Part shown: one piece after another, positions 1 to 6,227 of the stretch | How the letters are laid out: every line of letters begins with the position of its first letter | How positions within the stretch are numbered: the first letter of the stretch is position 1 | Origin: JBBRZF01 sp038236965 | GTDB lineage: Bacteria; Acidobacteriota; Terriglobia; Terriglobales; Acidobacteriaceae | Length of the DNA: 13,561 nt | Assembly: GCA_038236965.1 (NCBI GenBank) | Contig: JBBRZF010000091.1 | Location: forward strand, 1 to 13,561 | Direction: 5' to 3' | Notes under the pieces: model-generated | Database searches by the model: none | Told to the model about the DNA's origin: nothing | What the model saw: the letters and a program-made list of their open reading frames with translations, nothing else | Translations under genes and position numbers: made by a program

Positions 1-90
1 GGGCAAGGGCAAGGGCAAGGGCAAGGGCAAGGGCAAGGGCAAGGGCAAGGGCAAGGGCGAGGGCAAGGGCAAGGGCAAGGGCAAGGGCAC
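1..90. repeat. Tandem hexamer array (GGGCAA)n, 15 units
   Basis: Fifteen head-to-tail 6-base units run from the left edge: thirteen are GGGCAA, unit 10 is GGGCGA and the last is GGGCAC. The array probably continues to the left of the window. Because every unit is GGG plus three bases, the plus strand matches a G-quadruplex pattern many times over. All reading frames through it are open. One plus-strand frame (from base 2) would encode alternating Gly-Lys, then about 13 ordinary residues, and stop at 125-127, so it could be the C-terminal tail of a gene entering from the left. A non-coding array is at least as likely, since a related repeat lies in the gap beyond the next gene. Confidence 0.95.
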
Positions 91-148
91 TCGCGACGCA
101 TCAAGCAACGGCCACATCAAATCATAGCAACACCAAACAAAATCAGGT

Positions 149-1306
149 TCAAGATCGCGGGGAGAGTTCGTGCATCTTGGTCAGGATGGATTGTTCCCAT
201 TGGGGGGCTAGTACGTTCCAGTCCCAATCCTTTGCCATGTCGGCTCCGCGGGCGCCCATACGTGCGGATAGGGTGGGGTCGTTGACGAGTGTCTTGATGT
301 GGGTGAAGAACTCGTCGTCGTTGGAGGCCAGGAGTCCGTTATGGTTGTGGATGATGCTGGGTGGCTCGAAGAATTTGAAGGCTACTAGGGGGAGTCCGCA
401 GGCGGCGGCTTCTTGTAAGGATTTGGGCGCGCCTTCGGAGAGCGAGCAGAGGGCGAAGATGGAGGAGCGGCGAAGTTCGTCGGCTAGTTCGTGGGGAAGT
501 TTGCGTCCGGCAAAGGTGAGGTTGGTGAGGTGGCGTTCGCAGGCCTGTTGGTGGAGAGGCGCGAGTTGGGGGCCGTCGCCGAACCAGACGAAGTCGGCGG
601 AGGGATTTTGCGCGGCGGCCTGGAGAAACATTTCGGGACGTTTGTGCGGGGCGACGTGTCCGGTGCTGACGACGCGTGGGCGTGGGGGAGGATTTCTGTC
701 GTGGGCATGGAAGAGAGAGGCGTCGATGCCGAGGGGGAGACAGGAAAATTTGTCGCCATAGAATGCGCGTCCCATTTTTTGCAGGAACGGGCTGATGGCG
801 ATGACGTGGTCGGCGACGCGGAGGAGGGCGTCAACGCGGCGGGAGGCCTTTTCGGGGAGAGGTTGGAGAAAAACTTTGTGTCCCGCGGCGTCTTCCAGTT
901 GCGATGAGGATGCGGGGATGGCGAGTCCTTCGATGGTAGAGATGATGGGGACCCGGCGTCCGGTAAGAGCACGAAGGCGCATTCCCAGCAGGTCAAAGGC
1001 GGTGACGCCGGGATAGAAAATTCCAGTTGCCGGTTGCTGATAGAGCGCGACCAGGTGCGGCATCCACCCATGTCTTCGGAATAATTTGCTTGAGCTGACC
1101 TGAGTGGAGCTGGCGAGTGCGGGGTCTGCGGGGTCGTAGAAGATGGTTTGCCAATGCGCGCTGGGGTTGGAGAAGCGCGAGAGCATGGCCTTGGCATTCA
1201 GATTTTGCGCGTTGGTGTTCGCCGCGTCGATGAAGCGGGGCACGAAGATGCGATCGATCCGGTCAGGGTTCGCCATAGGTGTGCGTGCGAAACGCAAGTC
1301 TATCAT
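149..1306 (-). CDS. Glycosyltransferase family 4 (GT-B fold)
   Basis: The 385-residue protein should transfer a sugar from a nucleotide-sugar donor to an unknown acceptor in the cytoplasm, for example in polysaccharide or glycolipid synthesis. The C-terminal half shows the family's donor-binding domain: PLGID at 191-195, a glycine and basic stretch STGHVAPHKRP at about 214-224, FGDGP at 242-246, and the EX7E motif with E291 and E299 in SEGAPKSLQEA. The N-terminal half is more divergent, as usual for acceptor-binding domains. There is no signal peptide or membrane segment. The start is uncertain: neither the first ATG nor Met11 (start at 1276) has a clear ribosome binding site. The gene stands alone, bracketed by G-rich hexamer repeats. 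Family assignment is firm; the substrate cannot be inferred. Confidence 0.88.
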   Translation of the reverse strand: MIDLRFARTPMANPDRIDRIFVPRFIDAANTNAQNLNAKAMLSRFSNPSAHWQTIFYDPADPALASSTQVSSSKLFRRHGWMPHLVALYQQPATGIFYPGVTAFDLLGMRLRALTGRRVPIISTIEGLAIPASSSQLEDAAGHKVFLQPLPEKASRRVDALLRVADHVIAISPFLQKMGRAFYGDKFSCLPLGIDASLFHAHDRNPPPRPRVVSTGHVAPHKRPEMFLQAAAQNPSADFVWFGDGPQLAPLHQQACERHLTNLTFAGRKLPHELADELRRSSIFALCSLSEGAPKSLQEAAACGLPLVAFKFFEPPSIIHNHNGLLASNDDEFFTHIKTLVNDPTLSARMGARGADMAKDWDWNVLAPQWEQSILTKMHELSPRS

Positions 1307-1321
1307 TGGGAAGAAGAGCTA

Positions 1322-1420
1322 GTAGCGAGGGCGAGTAGGGAGTAGTGAGTGGGGAGTCGTGAGTGAGAGAGGCGAGGGGAAGGGCGAGGGCGAGGGCGAG
1401 TAGGGCGATGGGGAAGGGGC
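1322..1420. repeat. Purine-rich stretch with GGGCGA hexamers
   Basis: This intergenic stretch is almost all G and A on the plus strand. It contains short variants of GAGTAGGGAGT and GTGAGTGGGGAGT, and then GGGCGA units at 1382-1387, 1388-1393, 1394-1399 and 1403-1408. The unit differs by one base from the GGGCAA unit at 1-90 and lies in the same orientation, on the opposite side of the glycosyltransferase gene. It also has four or more G-runs and could form a quadruplex. It sits between two divergent genes, so it may overlap their promoters. Confidence 0.8.
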
Positions 1421-1488
1421 GGCTTTGCGAATGGTGTTGGATGTCCTTGCGCGGGGGATTGGTTCGGGCTTAGGATTTCTGCATTATC

Positions 1489-1494
1489 GGGAGG
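1489..1494 (+). promoter_or_regulatory. Ribosome binding site setting the aldo/keto reductase start
   Basis: GGGAGG lies 5 bases before the ATG at 1500. The frame is open further upstream (a TTG at 1425), but the upstream codons have no comparable site and would put 25 unrelated residues in front of the Tat signal. Confidence 0.75.
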
Positions 1495-1499
1495 TCAAC

Positions 1500-2609
1500 A
1501 TGGCTGACGGTTCGATGGATTGCGAAAATGCTGGTAAAGATTCTGAGCGTAGAGATTCTGAGCGTAAAGAGAAGAAGAGTTCTTCGCGCCGGCAGTTTTT
1601 GAAGGCTTCGGGAGTGGCGGGCGCGGCACTGGTTGCGGGCGGATTGGTGGATACGAGTTCGGCGTCGGTGGCGGCGGGTGCGCCAGAGAATCCTGCGACG
1701 GCGGCGGCGATGCCGACGAGAAATTTGGGGAAGACGGGGTATCGCGTCGGCATCTTCAGTCTGGGTGGACAGGCGGCAATCGAGCAGCCGAATAATGAAT
1801 CGGCTGCGGTGCCGATCGTGGAACGCGCACTGGATCTGGGCGTGAACTACATCGACACGGCGGCGATGTACGGCGGATCGGAACGATGGAGCCAGCGCTA
1901 TATCGGCAAGGTGATGAAGCAGCGCCGCAAGGAAGCGTATCTGGCGAGCAAGACGCATGACCGGACGCGCGACGGTTCGCTGAAGCTGCTGGATGAATCG
2001 CTGAAGCTGCTGAACACCGATCATCTGGACGCATGGCAGTTGCACCACATCTCGACGCAGGACGATGTGGACCGCATCTTCGCCAAGGGCGGCGCGATCG
2101 AGGCCTTCCAACAGGCGCGCGAACAAAAGATGGTGCGCTTCCTTGGCGTGACCGGACATACGGACCCGGAGTTGCTGATGCAGTGTATCCAGCGATTTCC
2201 GTTCGACCAGATACTGATGGCGGTGAATGCGGCGGACCCGCATCATCTGAGTTTCCGAGAGAAGCTGTTGCCGCTGGCGGTGGAAAAGCAGATGGGAATC
2301 ATCGGGATGAAGATTCCGGCGAGGGGCAGGATACTGTCCTCGTGGAAGCCGGATGCGAAACAGCACGGCGGATTCGAAGGGAAAGCAACTTCGTCGGGCA
2401 CGCTGGCGATGAAAGAGGCGATGTTCTACGTGCTGACTCTGCCGGTGAGTACGGTGATCATTGGATGCGACACGATCGCGCAACTGGAAGAGAACGTGAA
2501 ACTGGCTCGCGACTTCACCCCGCTCAACGAAACGCAGATGGGCGCGCTGGAGAAACGAACAGAGACCATCGCGAGACAGGCATTGTTCTTCCGAAGATGG
2601 GATGCGTAG
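1500..2609 (+). CDS. Aldo/keto reductase with Tat export signal
   Basis: The 369-residue protein belongs to the aldo/keto reductase superfamily, NAD(P)H-dependent carbonyl reductases with a TIM-barrel fold. The catalytic tetrad can be placed at D119 and Y124 (IDTAAMYGG), K151 (LASKTH) and H182 (WQLHH). The N-terminus carries a twin-arginine signal: polar residues 1-28, then SRRQFLK at 29-35, a hydrophobic stretch at about 38-50, and Ala-rich residues suited to cleavage near 55-62. Export of the folded enzyme to the periplasm is therefore expected. Tat-tagged members are familiar in environmental bacteria, but their substrates are mostly unknown. No C-terminal iron-sulfur cysteine motif is present, unlike some relatives. 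The polar leader holds a small in-frame duplication (Asp-Ser-Glu-Arg twice, 15-base period at about 1538-1567). The gene ends at a terminator shared with the convergent gene. Confidence 0.9.
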   Translation: MADGSMDCENAGKDSERRDSERKEKKSSSRRQFLKASGVAGAALVAGGLVDTSSASVAAGAPENPATAAAMPTRNLGKTGYRVGIFSLGGQAAIEQPNNESAAVPIVERALDLGVNYIDTAAMYGGSERWSQRYIGKVMKQRRKEAYLASKTHDRTRDGSLKLLDESLKLLNTDHLDAWQLHHISTQDDVDRIFAKGGAIEAFQQAREQKMVRFLGVTGHTDPELLMQCIQRFPFDQILMAVNAADPHHLSFREKLLPLAVEKQMGIIGMKIPARGRILSSWKPDAKQHGGFEGKATSSGTLAMKEAMFYVLTLPVSTVIIGCDTIAQLEENVKLARDFTPLNETQMGALEKRTETIARQALFFRRWDA

Positions 2610-2633
2610 GGAAGAAGTAGTTTTGAGCAAGAG

Positions 2634-2661
2634 AAAGCGGTCGCTGGTTGGCGACCGCTTT
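2634..2661. terminator. Bidirectional intrinsic terminator
   Basis: A perfect 11-base stem (AAAGCGGTCGC at 2634-2644 with GCGACCGCTTT at 2651-2661) encloses a 6-base loop. On the plus strand it runs into TTTACTTT, serving the aldo/keto reductase. On the minus strand it ends in TTTCTC, serving the small secreted protein whose stop is 20 bases away. Confidence 0.85.
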
Positions 2662-2681
2662 ACTTTGGTACGACGCGCTAG

Positions 2682-3197
2682 TTAGCGACGTTGACCGTAG
2701 CCGGAGTTGTTGTAGGATCCGTCATATCCCTGGCGATATCCCTGGAGATAGTCGTTCTTGTAAGTGTTCTTGTCTCCGAAGCCTATCTGATAACCGCGGT
2801 CGGGGTGTTTGTATCCGGGCCCGTATTTTGCCTGACGACCTAGACCACGGTCGCGCGAGCCATCGGTCTGACCATCGCGGAATCCGTAATTGAAACCGGC
2901 GCGACCGTTGTTGCCGTAGTTCCCGTTATTGCCATTGCGACCGTAATTACCGTTCTGGCCGTAGCGTCCGCGATCTCGGTCGCGATCATGGTCACGGTCA
3001 TGATGTCGATCTCGGTCGCGGTCACGGTCGCGGTCATCGCGGTCATCGCGATCACGATCCTGATTCTGCTGCCAGCCGGAGTTTGCGCGTCGGTCGTGAT
3101 TGCGGTCTCGGTCAGGATATCCGTACTGCTGGGCCATTGAGGGCAAAGCCATTGCGGCTACCAGCGCGAAACTCGTTACTGCGATCCCTAATTTCAT
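2682..3197 (-). CDS. Small secreted Arg-Asp / Asn-Gly-rich low-complexity protein
   Basis: I do not recognise a named family. The 171-residue product begins with a clear Sec signal peptide (MKLGIAVTSFALVAAMALPSMA, cleavage likely after residue 22). It then has a highly charged region rich in Arg-Asp and His-Asp pairs (about 45-78), an Asn-Gly-Tyr-rich segment (79-100), and a C-terminal part with Tyr-Gly-Phe-Arg-Asp-Gly and Tyr-x-x-Gly-Tyr-x-x-Gly-Tyr-Asp-Gly patterns (about 101-162). It has no cysteines. The composition suggests a disordered exported protein that binds ions, polymers or other envelope parts, but that is inference. The start is supported by GGGAGGAA a few bases before the ATG. 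The gene is divergent from uup and convergent with the aldo/keto reductase. Confidence 0.8.
   Translation of the reverse strand: MKLGIAVTSFALVAAMALPSMAQQYGYPDRDRNHDRRANSGWQQNQDRDRDDRDDRDRDRDRDRHHDRDHDRDRDRGRYGQNGNYGRNGNNGNYGNNGRAGFNYGFRDGQTDGSRDRGLGRQAKYGPGYKHPDRGYQIGFGDKNTYKNDYLQGYRQGYDGSYNNSGYGQRR
2970..3060. repeat. Degenerate hexamer repeat encoding the Arg-Asp tract
   Basis: Within the small secreted protein gene the DNA is an imperfect repeat of CGGTCG, CGATCA and CGGTCA units. On the minus strand these read as codon pairs for Asp-Arg or Asp-His. Such repeats can gain or lose units by replication slippage without breaking the frame. Confidence 0.8.
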
Positions 3198-3383
3198 AGT
3201 TCCTCCCGGTGGTGCAGGGAGCCGTTTGGGCCCCTTGCCTGACGACGTGGCGCGTAGCAGTCAGGCCAGTTGAGGTTATGAACCCATGTGAGGGATTAGA
3301 GTTGCGCTGCGTTGCAGGATAGCTGCGGGACATTGACCTGTTATGCTCAGAAACAACGCTCAACAGTAAGGATCCTGTCCGTC

Positions 3384-5189
3384 TTGCCACCTATTCTGAA
3401 CGCGAAAGAATTATCGAAGAGCTTTGGAGCGGCACCGCTATTCCAGAATGTCTCGCTGGTGGTGAACGAGGGCGATCGCATCGGGCTGATAGGGCCGAAC
3501 GGCTCGGGAAAATCGACGTTGCTGCGCATTCTTGGCGGCACGGTCGATACCGACTCGGGCGAAGTCGCGCTGCGCAAGCGCACTCGCATGAGCTACGTAG
3601 AGCAGGAATCGCAATTCGAAGCGGGCGCTACGGTGACGTCGGTGGTACGTAAGGCACTGGCGACTACGGACATGGGCGACAGCGAGCGCGAAACGCTTTT
3701 TGCGGAGACGCTGGGGCGAGCAGGGTTCGCGGATCTGGAAGCGGAGGCTGCCGCGCTCTCCGGCGGGTGGCGAAAGCGACTGGCGATCGTGGAAGCGCTG
3801 GTGCGAGCGCCCGACATTTTATTGCTGGATGAGCCGACAAACCATCTGGATTTGGCCGGGATCGAGTGGCTGGAGAACCTGCTGAAGTCGGCGCAATTCG
3901 CCGCCATCGTGGTGAGTCACGACCGCTACTTTCTGGAAAACATCGCGAACGAGATGTCGGAATTGAATCGCACGTATCCGGACGGGATTCTGCGAGTGAG
4001 CGGAAATTACAGCGAGTTCCTGGAGAAGAAAGAACAATTCCTGCACGCGCAGGCAAAGCGACAAGAGGCGCTGGAGAACCGGGTACATTCCGAGATCGAA
4101 TGGCTGCGGCGCGGAGCGAAGGCTCGAACGCGGAAATCAAAGGCGCGCATCGGCAAGGCCTTCGAGATGATGGGAGAGCTGGCCGACCTGAATGAGCGCA
4201 CCAGGACGGCTTCCGCGCGCATTGATTTTTTCGCGAGCGACCGGCAGACAAAACGATTGATCGAAATGAAAGAACTGTCGTATGGATACGGCGGGCGCAC
4301 GCTCTTTGAGAAGCTGAATTTCGCAGTGACCGCCGGGATGCGAGTGGGACTGGTGGGGCCGAACGGAAGCGGCAAGACTACGCTGCTGCGATTGTTGCGC
4401 GGTGACATGGAACCGGTGACGGGCGGGATAAAACGCGCTGAGCAATTGCGACTGGTGTACTTCGACCAGGACCGCGAACTGGACGAAGAGAAGACGCTGC
4501 GGGAAGCTCTGGCGGCGCATGGCGATTCGGTGATCTACCAGGACCGCGTGATTCACGTGGCTTCGTGGGCGGCGCGATTCCTGTTCACGAGCGAGCAACT
4601 GAATCAGCCGGTAAGCCGCTTGTCGGGCGGAGAACGCGCGCGAGTGCTGATCGCGCAACTGATGTTGCAGCCGGCAGACATCCTGCTGCTGGATGAACCG
4701 ACGAACGACCTGGATATTCCGACGCTGGAAATTCTGGAAGAGAGTCTGCTGGAATTCAAAGGCGCGCTGGTGCTGGTGACGCACGACCGCTACATGCTGG
4801 ATAGAGTTTCGACGATCGTGCTGGGACTGGATGGCCAAGGCGGAGCGGACGCGTTTGCCGACTACTCGCAGTGGGACCAGTGGCAGCAGGAGCGAGGGAG
4901 AGGCGCACAGGAAAAACCAGAGAAGACGATTGCGCCGAAGCCGGACGCGAACACAATCGCAGTGAAAAAAAAGCTGCCGTACATGGAGGCGCGCGAGTAC
5001 GCGACTCTGGAAGCGCGCATTGCGGAGGCGGAACGCAAGCTGGCGGAGAAGCAAGAGGCGGCGAATGAGCCCGCGATCGCCACCGACGCCGACGGGTTGA
5101 TGCAGGCGCACGAGGAAGTGGAAGCGGCGCAGCGAGAAGTGGATCGGCTGTTTGCGCGATGGGCTGAACTGGAAGAGAAGCTGCAATAG
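3384..5189 (+). CDS. uup: ABC-F family ATPase, Uup type
   Basis: This is a soluble tandem ATPase with no membrane domain, of the ABC-F group that acts on ribosomes; Uup is linked to ribosome function and to transposon precise excision in E. coli. With the TTG at 3384 as start it has 601 residues, normal for Uup. First nucleotide-binding domain: Walker A GPNGSGKST at 37-45, signature LSGGW at 125-129, Walker B ILLLDEP at 145-151. The linker at about 190-290 carries EIEWLRRGAKARTRKSKARI (237-256), typical of the ABC-F interdomain arm. Second domain: GPNGSGKTT at 325-333, LSGGE at 413-417, ILLLDEP at 433-439. The charged C-terminal segment (about 530-601) looks like the Uup coiled-coil domain. 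AAGGA at 3368-3372 lies 11 bases before the TTG; no ATG fits the conserved N-terminus. The short-chain dehydrogenase gene follows. Confidence 0.9.
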   Translation: MPPILNAKELSKSFGAAPLFQNVSLVVNEGDRIGLIGPNGSGKSTLLRILGGTVDTDSGEVALRKRTRMSYVEQESQFEAGATVTSVVRKALATTDMGDSERETLFAETLGRAGFADLEAEAAALSGGWRKRLAIVEALVRAPDILLLDEPTNHLDLAGIEWLENLLKSAQFAAIVVSHDRYFLENIANEMSELNRTYPDGILRVSGNYSEFLEKKEQFLHAQAKRQEALENRVHSEIEWLRRGAKARTRKSKARIGKAFEMMGELADLNERTRTASARIDFFASDRQTKRLIEMKELSYGYGGRTLFEKLNFAVTAGMRVGLVGPNGSGKTTLLRLLRGDMEPVTGGIKRAEQLRLVYFDQDRELDEEKTLREALAAHGDSVIYQDRVIHVASWAARFLFTSEQLNQPVSRLSGGERARVLIAQLMLQPADILLLDEPTNDLDIPTLEILEESLLEFKGALVLVTHDRYMLDRVSTIVLGLDGQGGADAFADYSQWDQWQQERGRGAQEKPEKTIAPKPDANTIAVKKKLPYMEAREYATLEARIAEAERKLAEKQEAANEPAIATDADGLMQAHEEVEAAQREVDRLFARWAELEEKLQ

Positions 5190-5247
5190 GAGGAGAGCAA
5201 GAATCTCCGCTGAATGGCGCGGCATCTGCTGGATAGGGAGCGCTTCT

Positions 5248-5922
5248 ATGCAAGGCAAGATTGTGATCATCACGGGCGCGAACGGCGGATTGGGCGCGAG
5301 CGTCACTGAAAGTTTTCTGGCTGCGGGCGCGACGGTGGTGGGGGTCTCCCGTTCGATGAAGCAGAGCGATGTTGCGAACGAGCAATTCACCGCCTTGGCC
5401 GCTGACCTGACGAAAGCTGCATCGGCGCGCGAACTAGTGCAGACGGTGCTCTCGCGATTCGGACGAATCGACGTGTTGATTCATGGGATGGGTGGATTTG
5501 CCGCGGGCCTGGTTCACGAGACGGAAGACGCGACCTGGCAAAACATGCAGGACCTGAATCTGACTTCGGCATTCCATGTTCTTCGCGAGGTGATACCTGC
5601 GATGCGCAAGGAGCGCTACGGGCGCATCGTCGCCGTGGGCAGCGATGCGGCGGAAGAGCCTCATGCCGGGCTGGGCGCTTACAGCGTTTTCAAAAAAGGG
5701 CTGGACACGCTGGTGCAGGTGGTAGCGGCGGAGAACAAAGAGTTCTGCATCTCGGCCAACGTGGTGTTGCCAGGAACGATGGACACGCCTGCTAACCGCA
5801 AGGCGATGCCGAATGTGGATCCCGCTAGGTGGGTGCAAGCGAAGCGAGTGGCGGAGCTGATTCTATCGCTTGCAAGTGAGCCTATCGTGGAGCGCACCGG
5901 ACAACTGATTCGGGTGGTCTGA
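5248..5922 (+). CDS. Short-chain dehydrogenase/reductase (SDR)
   Basis: This 224-residue cytoplasmic NAD(P)-dependent oxidoreductase has a Rossmann fold. The cofactor glycine motif is TGANGGLG at 9-16. D53 in AADLT should contact the adenine. HGMGG (79-83) replaces the usual NNAG. The catalytic residues are N104 (in NLTSAF), S132 and Y145-x-x-x-K149 (YSVFK). The start is the ATG preceded by GGGAG (5236-5240) at 7-base spacing; it places the glycine motif at the normal distance from the N-terminus. The gene begins 58 bases after uup with no terminator between, so co-transcription is likely, although no functional link is evident. The substrate is unknown. Confidence 0.9.
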   Translation: MQGKIVIITGANGGLGASVTESFLAAGATVVGVSRSMKQSDVANEQFTALAADLTKAASARELVQTVLSRFGRIDVLIHGMGGFAAGLVHETEDATWQNMQDLNLTSAFHVLREVIPAMRKERYGRIVAVGSDAAEEPHAGLGAYSVFKKGLDTLVQVVAAENKEFCISANVVLPGTMDTPANRKAMPNVDPARWVQAKRVAELILSLASEPIVERTGQLIRVV

Positions 5923-6123
5923 TAGGTAAGTTTGGCTATAGAGGAACTGCATCTCCTCGCGACCTGCAGATTCAATAACGATAGGCGGGAAAAAGTTTGA
6001 TAGACCATTACCGAAGTTGTCAGCTAGGCTGCGAGAGATGGCTCCGCGACAAAACCTTGTCTCCTGATTCCCTCTGCACGTTCCCACCACCACCACACAA
6101 GAATGTAGCCAACCTCGGGAAAC

Positions 6124-6151
6124 AAAAAAGGGGAGCCGTTTCCAGCTCCCC
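6124..6151 (-). terminator. Intrinsic terminator of the MtrB/PioB-like gene
   Basis: Read on the minus strand, GGGGAGC (6151-6145) and GCTCCCC (6136-6130) form a perfect 7-base stem around an 8-base loop, followed directly by six T residues (6129-6124). It lies about 75 bases beyond the stop of the barrel gene. Confidence 0.85.
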
Positions 6152-6197
6152 AGTCGAGGCCCAGTTCTCTTAGCAGTTGCACTTAAAGAACCTGCAT

Positions 6198-6220
6198 GCG
6201 CGCCTTAAAGTGAGGCGCGC
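6198..6220. repeat. GC-rich inverted repeat just after the barrel gene
   Basis: GCGCGCC at 6198-6204 and GGCGCGC at 6214-6220 form a perfect 7-base stem with a 9-base loop, 7 bases beyond the stop codon of the barrel gene. No T run follows, so it is not a classical terminator. It may protect the 3' end of the mRNA or pause polymerase ahead of the terminator at 6124-6151. Confidence 0.6.
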
Positions 6221-6227
6221 ACTCTAG

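Larger units (their letters stand above)
5923..6227. other. Intergenic region between convergent genes
   Basis: About 200 bases after the dehydrogenase stop hold no open frame with family features, no evident RNA gene and no clear plus-strand terminator. The right half contains the minus-strand terminator and a second GC-rich hairpin listed separately. Confidence 0.6.

Noticed and set aside
1..90. CRISPR array
   Set aside because: The hexamers are contiguous with no spacers, so this is a simple tandem repeat.
1470..2630. Minus-strand open frame (386 codons) opposite the aldo/keto reductase
   Set aside because: His/Arg/Gln-rich shadow of a gene with a complete catalytic tetrad.
4137..5390. 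Minus-strand open frame (417 codons) opposite uup
   Set aside because: Antisense to the conserved ABC-F gene; Gln/Arg-rich composition typical of a shadow frame.
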